A DNA stretch of 12,453 nt, taken from positions 1-12,453 of the forward strand of contig JANNRP010000103.1 in the NCBI GenBank assembly GCA_031401535.1, given 5' to 3'. The position numbers and the translations under genes were made by a program. Origin of the DNA: JAKFWF01 sp031401535. Its GTDB lineage: Bacteria; Pseudomonadota; Alphaproteobacteria; Rhizobiales; Hyphomicrobiaceae. The notes under the pieces are model-generated. The model was not told where the DNA came from, made no database searches, and worked only from the letters and a program-made list of their open reading frames with translations. Position 1 is the first letter of the stretch; every line of letters starts with the position of its first letter. Shown here piece by piece: positions 7,018-12,453 of the stretch.

Positions 7018-7220
7018 TCATCTTTGGCTTGAGCTAATAATTGCCCTCGACCATGTCTTCATGGCCGGGGGCGAAGGCTATTTCGAGCAGGGTGAAGGCC
7101 CAACCAGCTGAGAGCCCTGGGGGGCGCAAATCGGCTGGCGTTGGAGCGGTTCCGATGCTGAAAGACATGCAGGCTTCTGACAAGTAGATAGGTGTTTTCG
7201 TCTGCCTTCAGGAGCACCAC
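7018..7220. other. Intergenic space before the GlcG-like gene
   Basis: These 203 bases hold no supportable gene. A perfect 5-bp stem CCATG-TCTT-CATGG sits at 7051-7064, 34 bases after the secreted-protein stop, but no T-run follows, so a terminator is only possible. The promoter of the GlcG-like gene is presumably in the right half; I could not pick out boxes with confidence. Confidence 0.3.
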
Positions 7221-7658
7221 ATGTCGATCGAACTTACACTTGCTAAGGCCCAGGAAATAATCGCCGCAGCGTTGAGCGCCGAGCGGTCATCACCCCGTCG
7301 AGCCATAGCAGTCGCTGTATGCGACGCTGGTGGCCATCCGCTCGCATTGGGCCGCGAGGTCGACGCCCCGCCTTTGCTCGCCCATTTCGCCTCCGCAAAA
7401 GCCTTCACCTGTATTGCTTATGGCAAGGACAGCGGGGAACTTGGCGCAGTCGCTGTGGATTACCCGATCTGGTTTAACGGTATCAGCCGTGTGGCCGCGA
7501 GTAGCATGGGATTGCCGCTGATGGGATCGAAGGGTGGTCTTTCGTTTCGTGGCGCACATGGCCGCCTCTTAGGGGCCGTTGGCGTCGCAGGTGAAACCGG
7601 CGACAAGGATGAGGAGTTGGCCAGGGTTGGGATCGCCGCTGCAGGATTTGATCAGTGA
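7221..7658 (+). CDS. GlcG/HbpS-like (DUF336) heme-binding family protein
   Basis: This 145-residue protein is of the GlcG/HbpS family. Visible family features are an N-terminal helix (LTLAKAQEIIAAAL), a strand AIAVAVCDAGGHPLAL around 28-43, FASAKAFTCIAYGKDS (56-71), and the Gly-rich end GGLSFRGAHGRLLGAVGVAGETGDKDEELARVG in segments over 104-138. Some members bind heme or a cobalamin-like ligand and sense redox state; others are encoded in glycolate, diol or aromatic operons with no proven reaction. No signal peptide is present, so this copy is probably cytoplasmic, unlike HbpS. The start is firm: AGGAG lies 6 bases before the ATG. It is alone, with no glycolate oxidase genes around, so the glc link cannot be assumed. 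The family call is good; function is unknown. Confidence 0.85.
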   Translation: MSIELTLAKAQEIIAAALSAERSSPRRAIAVAVCDAGGHPLALGREVDAPPLLAHFASAKAFTCIAYGKDSGELGAVAVDYPIWFNGISRVAASSMGLPLMGSKGGLSFRGAHGRLLGAVGVAGETGDKDEELARVGIAAAGFDQ

Positions 7659-7758
7659 CGTTTGCCTAGTGGCGGGTTGTAGCTTATGCCTATCACGGTC
7701 GAACATAGTATCGGCAAACGCCTCCAATCAGATGCAAACGTGTTCTGGAGATGCCGCC

Positions 7759-7971
7759 ATGCCAAAGATGGTGCGAGCGGTTCTTGGAGTACTGTTGGGT
7801 TTTGTCGTTGGCGCAGCGTGTGGGGCGATCCTGATATCGTTAGTGTCCGGCAACACCCACGACAAGAGCCTCGAGATGACAATGACGGCGGCATTCGTCA
7901 CCGGCCCCATCGGTGCTGTCATCGGGCTAGTTGCGGGTCTGCTGTGGAGACGGCGCGACACAATCAAATGA
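7759..7971 (+). CDS. Small two-helix membrane protein, unknown function
   Basis: This 70-residue frame starts at an ATG preceded by GGAG at 8 bases. It encodes two hydrophobic helices, about residues 6-29 (VRAVLGVLLGFVVGAACGAI) and 43-63, joined by a polar loop (SGNTHDKSLEM) and ending in WRRRDTIK. The Gly-rich small-xxx-small spacing in both helices suggests close helix packing. The basic end would lie in the cytoplasm by the positive-inside rule, and so would the MPKMVR start. The same frame is open further upstream, from 7579, but that part overlaps the GlcG-like gene and has no start signal. It lies 100 bases after that gene and is followed at once by a hairpin. No family is recognised; a real gene is likely from the clean start and transmembrane pattern. 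Confidence 0.65.
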   Translation: MPKMVRAVLGVLLGFVVGAACGAILISLVSGNTHDKSLEMTMTAAFVTGPIGAVIGLVAGLLWRRRDTIK

Positions 7972-7973
7972 CG

Positions 7974-7998
7974 GTTGGCCGATTTGAGTTAGGCCAAC
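7974..7998 (+). terminator. Hairpin after the small membrane protein gene
   Basis: GTTGGCC and GGCCAAC form a perfect 7-bp stem around an 11-base loop, starting 2 bases after the TGA at 7969-7971. No T-run follows, so it is not a classic intrinsic terminator, but the placement between this gene and the core alr block fits an end-of-transcript structure. Confidence 0.4.
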
Positions 7999-8088
7999 AA
8001 GTGTGCGGCCTAGCCGTAGTCGCGCTCTCGTTCGCCTCAACCCGCCCGTCCGTGATACCTTTGCGAGTCTGAACTCGCGGAGCTACCG

Positions 8089-9261
8089 ATGCACCCACGC
8101 GCAGCCGATCCTGCCACCCCGTCTCTCGCCATCCCCGCCGACGCGCGCGCGGTGTTGCGTATCGACCTCAAGGCTCTGCAAGCGAACTATGCGCGACTCA
8201 AAGCCGTTTCGGCCGTCGCCGAGTGCGCCGGTGTTATCAAGGCTGACGCTTACGGCTTAGGATTGGAGCCGATCGCGCGGGCGCTAACATCCGCTGGATG
8301 CCGTACGTTCTTCGTTGCGACCTTGGAAGAAGGTCGCCGCACCCGCACCGTTCAGCCGGGCGCGGTGATCTACATTCTCGACGGGTTGCTGCCGGGCGCG
8401 GAACCACATTATACCGGTTTCGACCTGCGCCCGGTACTCTCGAGCGAGCCGGAGCTGCGCGATTGGGCTGCTTATTGCACGCAAATTGGGCGCCATCTGC
8501 CGGCCGCTGTCCAACTTGACACCGGCATGAATCGTCTTGGTCTCAGACCTGTTGAAGTCGATCGCGTTGCCGCCGAGCCAGGATTATTTGCAGCCTTCAA
8601 GATGACGCTTGTGATGAGTCATCTCGCCTGTGCCGATGAGCCGTCGCACCCAATGAACGAAGCCCAGCGCGGGCTATTCGATCGGCTGCGCGCGAAGTTG
8701 CCACCAGCGCCCGCCAGCCTGTCAAACTCCGGCGGGACGTTCCTTGGCCCCCAATACCACTACGACCTCGTGCGCCCGGGCATCGCGGTTTACGGTGGAC
8801 GCGCCTTCGAGGGAGCTGAGAACCCGATGGCCCCCGTTGTCAGCTTGTCGGCGCGTATTCTGCAGTTGCGCGATGCCGATCCGGGTGACGTCGTCGGCTA
8901 CGGCGCGACGTTTAAGGTCACACGGCCCTCGCGGATGGCGACCATCGCCTGCGGCTATGCTGACGGTTTTCTCCGCGCCTTGAGCGGTCCGTCGGGCCAT
9001 CCGGGCCCTGTTGGCTACATCGGACCTCACCCAGTTCCGGTGGTCGGTCGCGTCTCGATGGATCTGATCACAGTTGACGTCACCGATGTGCCGGTGGCCC
9101 TCGCCCAACGAGGCAACTGGGTCGAGGTCGTGGGCGGGCGCGTCACGCTCGACGATCTGACCGACAGGGCCGGCACGATCGGCTATGAGTTGCTTGCCCG
9201 GCTGTCTAAACGCGTGCATCGCATCTACGAGGGGCAGTCATCGTCCCCCACTGGAATTTGA
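8089..9261 (+). CDS. alr: Alanine racemase
   Basis: This 390-residue PLP enzyme interconverts L- and D-alanine, supplying D-alanine for peptidoglycan. The PLP lysine is Lys51 in GVIKADAYGLG, just after the first barrel strand. The LDTGMNRLGL segment (143-152), MSHLACADE (176-184), LSNSGG (211-216) and DLVRPGIAVYGG (226-237) follow in family order. The catalytic tyrosine of the second domain is Tyr271 in VGYGATFK, and ACGYADGF and RVSMDLITVDVTD are present. The length is normal for the family. The ATG at 8089 has GGAG 8 bases upstream. radA begins 6 bases after its stop, so alr and radA are very likely one transcript. It is cytoplasmic. The only unusual point is a slightly long N-terminal leader before VLRIDLKAL, common in alphaproteobacterial homologues. 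Confidence 0.97.
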   Translation: MHPRAADPATPSLAIPADARAVLRIDLKALQANYARLKAVSAVAECAGVIKADAYGLGLEPIARALTSAGCRTFFVATLEEGRRTRTVQPGAVIYILDGLLPGAEPHYTGFDLRPVLSSEPELRDWAAYCTQIGRHLPAAVQLDTGMNRLGLRPVEVDRVAAEPGLFAAFKMTLVMSHLACADEPSHPMNEAQRGLFDRLRAKLPPAPASLSNSGGTFLGPQYHYDLVRPGIAVYGGRAFEGAENPMAPVVSLSARILQLRDADPGDVVGYGATFKVTRPSRMATIACGYADGFLRALSGPSGHPGPVGYIGPHPVPVVGRVSMDLITVDVTDVPVALAQRGNWVEVVGGRVTLDDLTDRAGTIGYELLARLSKRVHRIYEGQSSSPTGI

Positions 9262-9267
9262 GCTGAC

Positions 9268-10644
9268 ATGGCCAAACCTGCGAAGAACTCGTTCGTCTGC
9301 CAATCATGCGGCGCGGTGTCGACGCGCTGGATCGGCAAATGTGCGTCGTGCGGCGAATGGAATACGATCGTTGAGGAAGCCAATATCGGCGCGGTGCCAG
9401 GCTCGGGGCTGACGCGGACAACACGCGGGCGCTCGGTCACGCTCGAAACCTTGAGCACCAAAACCATCGAAGCTCCTCGCATTCCTACCGGCATCGCGGA
9501 ATTGGACCGGGTCACAGGCGGCGGCATTGTACCAGGCTCGGCAATCTTGATCGGTGGCGAACCCGGCATCGGCAAATCGACGCTGTTGCTGCAACTGGCA
9601 GCCTCGCTCGCCAACGCCGGCCGTTCGACAGTGTATTTCTCCGGCGAAGAGGCGGCGGCCCAGGTCCGCCTGCGCGCTGACCGATTGGGATTGTCGACTG
9701 CCCCAGTTGCACTCGCTGCCGAGACCAACCTCGCCAACATCATCGCGACGCTGGAAGACGCTCGCCGACCCGACCTTGTGGTTATCGATTCGATTCAAAC
9801 CCTATGGGCCGACGGGCTCGATGCGGCGCCAGGAACAGTCAGTCAGGTGCGAAGCGCCACGCAATCGCTCATCCGATTTGCCAAGCAATCCGGCAGCGCC
9901 ATGCTGCTCGTCGGGCACGTCACCAAGGATGGTCAGATTGCCGGGCCCAAGGTGGTCGAGCACATGGTCGATACCGTGCTCTATTTCGAAGGTGATCGCG
10001 GCCATCCCTATCGTATCCTGCGGGCTGTAAAGAATCGATTCGGCGCCAGCGACGAGATCGGTGTGTTCGAGATGGTCGGCTCCGGCCTCGTCGAGGTCAA
10101 AAACCCTTCCGAGTTGTTTCTCGGCGATCGCGATGCGAAAGCACCGGGCGCGGCCGTGTTCGCCGGCATAGAGGGCACGCGCCCGCTGCTCGTCGAAATC
10201 CAGGCGTTGGTTGCTCCGTCAGCGCTGGGCACGCCGCGACGTGCGGCGGTCGGCTGGGACCAGAACCGCCTGTCAATGATTTTGGCTGTGCTCGCCGCCC
10301 GCTGTGGCATCAACTTTGGCCAACACGACGTCTATCTCAATGTGGCGGGCGGCTTGCGAATTGCCGAACCGGCCGCCGATCTCGCAGCGGCTGCCGCCCT
10401 GCTCTCGTCATTTTCCGGTGTTGCTCTACCGATGGACGGCGTCTACTGCGGCGAAATTAGTCTTTCGGGAGCTGTAAGACCCGCCGCGCACATGACGACA
10501 CGGCTCAAAGAGGCACAGAAGCTTGGTTTTAAGCACGCCACGGTGCCGGAAGCGGGCGAACTGGAAAAGGCCGCATTGAAACTGGGGCTAACCCGGATTT
10601 CGCACCTCAAGTCGCTTGCAGACGCTTTGACCCCATGTCAGTGA
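9268..10644 (+). CDS. radA: DNA repair protein RadA
   Basis: This 458-residue RecA-like ATPase promotes branch migration in recombination and helps process stalled forks. A four-cysteine zinc finger is at Cys11, Cys14, Cys25 and Cys28 (CQSC and CASC). Walker A GGEPGIGKST lies around 96-105, Walker B VVIDSIQTLW at 171-180, and the RadA-specific KNRFG is at 255-259. A C-terminal Lon protease-like domain covers roughly 285-458, including GGLRIAEPAADLAAAAALLSS in part, and lacks protease function in this family. The length is normal. The ATG at 9268 follows alr by 6 bases and has only a weak ribosome binding site, which suggests coupling to alr translation. cvpA follows after 35 bases. Confidence 0.97.
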   Translation: MAKPAKNSFVCQSCGAVSTRWIGKCASCGEWNTIVEEANIGAVPGSGLTRTTRGRSVTLETLSTKTIEAPRIPTGIAELDRVTGGGIVPGSAILIGGEPGIGKSTLLLQLAASLANAGRSTVYFSGEEAAAQVRLRADRLGLSTAPVALAAETNLANIIATLEDARRPDLVVIDSIQTLWADGLDAAPGTVSQVRSATQSLIRFAKQSGSAMLLVGHVTKDGQIAGPKVVEHMVDTVLYFEGDRGHPYRILRAVKNRFGASDEIGVFEMVGSGLVEVKNPSELFLGDRDAKAPGAAVFAGIEGTRPLLVEIQALVAPSALGTPRRAAVGWDQNRLSMILAVLAARCGINFGQHDVYLNVAGGLRIAEPAADLAAAAALLSSFSGVALPMDGVYCGEISLSGAVRPAAHMTTRLKEAQKLGFKHATVPEAGELEKAALKLGLTRISHLKSLADALTPCQ

Positions 10645-10650
10645 CACTGA
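10638..10650. other. 13-base dyad spanning the radA stop codon
   Basis: TCAGTG-A-CACTGA is a perfect dyad with a one-base centre that includes the radA TGA. The centre is too short for a hairpin, so if functional it would be a protein site. It may be chance. Confidence 0.2.
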
Positions 10651-10679
10651 AACTCGGCGCAGCATAGGAATTGTGACGC

Positions 10680-11216
10680 ATGATCGGGCCGTTTTCCTAC
10701 CTTGACCTCGCACTCGTGGCTTTGGGTTGCATATCCGGCCTACTCGCCATGTACCGCGGCCTCGGACGCGAATTGCTGTCGATCATCTCCTGGATCATCG
10801 GCGTCGGCGCTGGCGGTTACATGTATGTCTACAAGCAAAGTTTTGCCAACGAGATGACGCAGACGCTGGCTTTGCCGTCACCTAAAATCGCGCAAATTGG
10901 TATCGCGGTGCTGGTGGGACTTATTGTGCTGATTGTAGTTCACCTGATCACGTCGCGGATCTCCGACTCAATTCTCGATAGCCGCGTCGGCGTCATCGAT
11001 CGCAGTCTTGGGTTCATGTTCGGCTTGGCTCGCGCATTTTTGATCGTGCTGATCCCTTACATGTTCTACCAGCACTTCAGTCCGAAAGAGGCCGACCATC
11101 CCGACTGGGTGCGACAATCGTTGTCACTCAGCATGCTTAATAGCGCCAGTGTCGCGTTGAAGCCGCCGCTATTGTCCGTCGTGCAGCGGGTGACCGACAA
11201 GGCGACAGCAGAATAG
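10680..11216 (+). CDS. cvpA: CvpA family membrane protein
   Basis: This 178-residue inner-membrane protein is of the CvpA (colicin V production) family, linked to envelope homeostasis and, in E. coli, to purF. Four hydrophobic segments can be seen at about 5-24, 33-51, 69-92 and 112-131, followed by a soluble tail. The family features YLDLALVALGCISGLLAMYRGLGREL at the start (in parts over 7-32) and VIDRSLGFMFGLARAF (105-120) are both present. The ATG at 10680 has AGGAA 9 bases upstream. The gap from radA is 35 bases, so alr-radA-cvpA probably form one operon. purF follows after 205 bases. The exact biochemical role of the family is unsettled. Confidence 0.92.
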   Translation: MIGPFSYLDLALVALGCISGLLAMYRGLGRELLSIISWIIGVGAGGYMYVYKQSFANEMTQTLALPSPKIAQIGIAVLVGLIVLIVVHLITSRISDSILDSRVGVIDRSLGFMFGLARAFLIVLIPYMFYQHFSPKEADHPDWVRQSLSLSMLNSASVALKPPLLSVVQRVTDKATAE

Positions 11217-11421
11217 CTGCCGTGCGGTTTCAGTACGCCGAGTCACTCATCGGCAACGTGACACGCAGTTTTGTGCGCGCAAGCACGGTATTTTGTGAGC
11301 TGATGACGTGTTCTCCACTGGCGCTGGGTATATGTTTTCATATATCTGTCACGCAAACGATCGTTGACCGGGGGTTGCACCATCTGCGTGCCAATCCTTT
11401 GAGCTTTTGCGGGAGGCTCTG
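11217..11421. promoter_or_regulatory. Leader region between cvpA and purF
   Basis: The 205-base space is long for a normally tight cvpA-purF pair and suggests purF has its own promoter. It contains a stem GCCGA-N8-TCGGC at 11237-11254, an AT-rich dyad TATATG-TTTT-CATATA at 11329-11344, and a TTGACC (11364-11369) that matches a -35 box in 5 of 6 positions but lacks a clear -10 box downstream. A GTG-started frame fills the gap but has no ribosome binding site or recognisable domain. Confidence 0.35.
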
Positions 11422-12453
11422 ATGCCGATAGCATTCGATCACGTGGATGGCGGCGACGGTGAAGCTGGTGATGGGCCAGGCTGGCCGCGCTACGACGACG
11501 ACCGCCTGCGTGAAGAATGCGGAATCTTCGGTGTTCTGGGCCTGCCTGATGCTGCGGCACTCACAGCACTAGGGTTGCACGCCCTGCAACATCGTGGCCA
11601 GGAGGCGGCAGGCATCGTCACCTACGACGGCAATCGCTTCCATAGCGAGCGACGGCTTGGTCTCGTTGGTGACAACTTCAACAAGCCGGACGTCATCGAG
11701 CGGCTCAAGGGCAGCATGGCGGTTGGTCACGTGCGCTATTCGACCACCGGCGACACTATTCTACGCAACGTGCAGCCGTTATTCGCTGACCTCGATACAG
11801 GCGGCTTTGCCGTCGCCCACAACGGCAACCTGACCAACGCCCTGACGCTGCGCCGCGAACTGGTGCAGAACGGCGCCATCTGTCAGTCGACATCAGATAC
11901 CGAGGTTATCCTCCATCTCATGGCCCGGTCGCGTAAACGCCGCGTCGTCGAGCGTCTGATCGAGGCCCTTCGCCAGATCGAGGGCGCTTATGCGCTGGTC
12001 TGCGCCACCAATGATATGTTGATCGGCGTACGCGATCCTGTTGGCATAAGGCCACTCGTCATCGGCACCATCGGTGACAAGTTCGTGCTTGCGTCTGAAA
12101 CCTGCGCGCTTGACATTGTTGGAGCGACCTTCCTGCGCGAAGTCGACAATGGCGAGGTTGTGGTGATCACGGCAGACGGGCTTGAGAGCCATCGCCCGTT
12201 CCCCAAGCGCCCAGCGCGGCCGTGTATCTTTGAATACATTTATTTCGCGCGACCCGACTCGATCCTGGGTGGTCGCGTCGTCTACGACGTGCGCAAGCGT
12301 ATGGGGCGGGAGCTGGCGGCCGAAGGCCCGGTCGACGCCGACGTTATCGTGCCAGTGCCCGATTCAGGCGTGCCAGCCGCCATCGGTTATGCCCAGGCAT
12401 CAGGAATCCCGTTTGAATTGGGCATCATTCGCAACCATTATGTCGGGCGCACC
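11422..12453 (+). CDS. purF: Amidophosphoribosyltransferase, N-terminal part (runs off the right edge)
   Basis: The first 344 residues are visible, with no stop before the edge. The enzyme makes phosphoribosylamine from PRPP and glutamine, the first step of purine synthesis. The class II glutamine amidotransferase domain begins at Cys33 (EECGIFGV), which should become the N-terminal nucleophile after removal of a 32-residue Asp/Gly-rich propeptide. Glutaminase motifs LQHRGQEAAGI (55-65), GHVRYSTTG (102-110) with Arg105, HNGNLTNA (133-140) and STSDTEV (156-162) are in place. The CIFEYIYFARPDS stretch and VPVPDSG (310-316) lead into the phosphoribosyltransferase domain, whose PRPP loop lies beyond the window. 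VPVPDSG and a propeptide resemble the B. subtilis type, which carries an iron-sulfur cluster; the deciding cysteines are not visible. GGGAGG lies 6 bases before the ATG. Confidence 0.97.
   Translation, partial: MPIAFDHVDGGDGEAGDGPGWPRYDDDRLREECGIFGVLGLPDAAALTALGLHALQHRGQEAAGIVTYDGNRFHSERRLGLVGDNFNKPDVIERLKGSMAVGHVRYSTTGDTILRNVQPLFADLDTGGFAVAHNGNLTNALTLRRELVQNGAICQSTSDTEVILHLMARSRKRRVVERLIEALRQIEGAYALVCATNDMLIGVRDPVGIRPLVIGTIGDKFVLASETCALDIVGATFLREVDNGEVVVITADGLESHRPFPKRPARPCIFEYIYFARPDSILGGRVVYDVRKRMGRELAAEGPVDADVIVPVPDSGVPAAIGYAQASGIPFELGIIRNHYVGRT

Noticed and set aside
8722..9219. Minus-strand frame of 165 codons
   Set aside because: It is antisense to alr, whose motifs are complete.
9554..10030. 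Plus-strand frame of 158 codons
   Set aside because: Out-of-frame shadow of radA with Arg/Pro/Ser-rich content typical of a shifted GC-rich gene.
11222..11422. Plus-strand frame of 66 codons filling the cvpA-purF gap
   Set aside because: GTG start without ribosome binding site, no domain; the region is better read as the purF leader.
1..12453. Mobile element, CRISPR array, tRNA or toxin-antitoxin system
   Set aside because: I saw no transposase or integrase motif, no regularly spaced repeats, no tRNA cloverleaf and no toxin-antitoxin pair.

Overview
The window looks like chromosomal DNA from a GC-rich alphaproteobacterium, probably of the order Hyphomicrobiales (Rhizobiales). Three things point that way: the gene order dnaB ... 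alr-radA-cvpA-purF, which is typical of alphaproteobacteria; a DnaB with a basic insert after Walker A and a KQRHG motif; and a short secreted Arg-rich protein of a style common in that order. The genus cannot be read from the sequence.

Layout. (1) Bases 1-3500 hold a catabolic-looking block. A metallo-beta-lactamase-fold hydrolase of lactonase type (+) converges on a three-gene minus-strand unit. In transcription order this unit is a class III CaiB/BaiF CoA-transferase, an HMG-CoA lyase family enzyme whose ATG overlaps the transferase stop, and a small antibiotic-biosynthesis-monooxygenase (ABM) domain protein. The transferase and lyase together could activate a branched hydroxy-dicarboxylic acid and cleave its CoA ester. 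A perfect 14-bp palindrome lies just upstream of the transferase. (2) Bases 3717-5249 encode the replicative helicase DnaB. (3) Bases 5274-7971 are an accessory stretch: an FkbM-family methyltransferase (-), a secreted Arg/Gly-rich protein with a Cys-containing C-terminal domain (+), a GlcG/HbpS-like protein (+) and a 70-residue two-helix membrane protein (+) followed by a hairpin. (4) From 8089 to the right edge is the core block alr (D-alanine supply), radA (recombination), cvpA (membrane protein) and the N-terminal 344 residues of purF (first step of purine synthesis), which runs off the window.

The housekeeping genes appear intact and show the catalytic motifs expected. I found no tRNA, rRNA, CRISPR array, insertion sequence or prophage gene. 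The least explained parts are the accessory genes between dnaB and alr, the palindromes in the intergenic spaces, and the substrate of the CoA-transferase/lyase pair. I do not see convincing evidence of a new defence or mobile system here.
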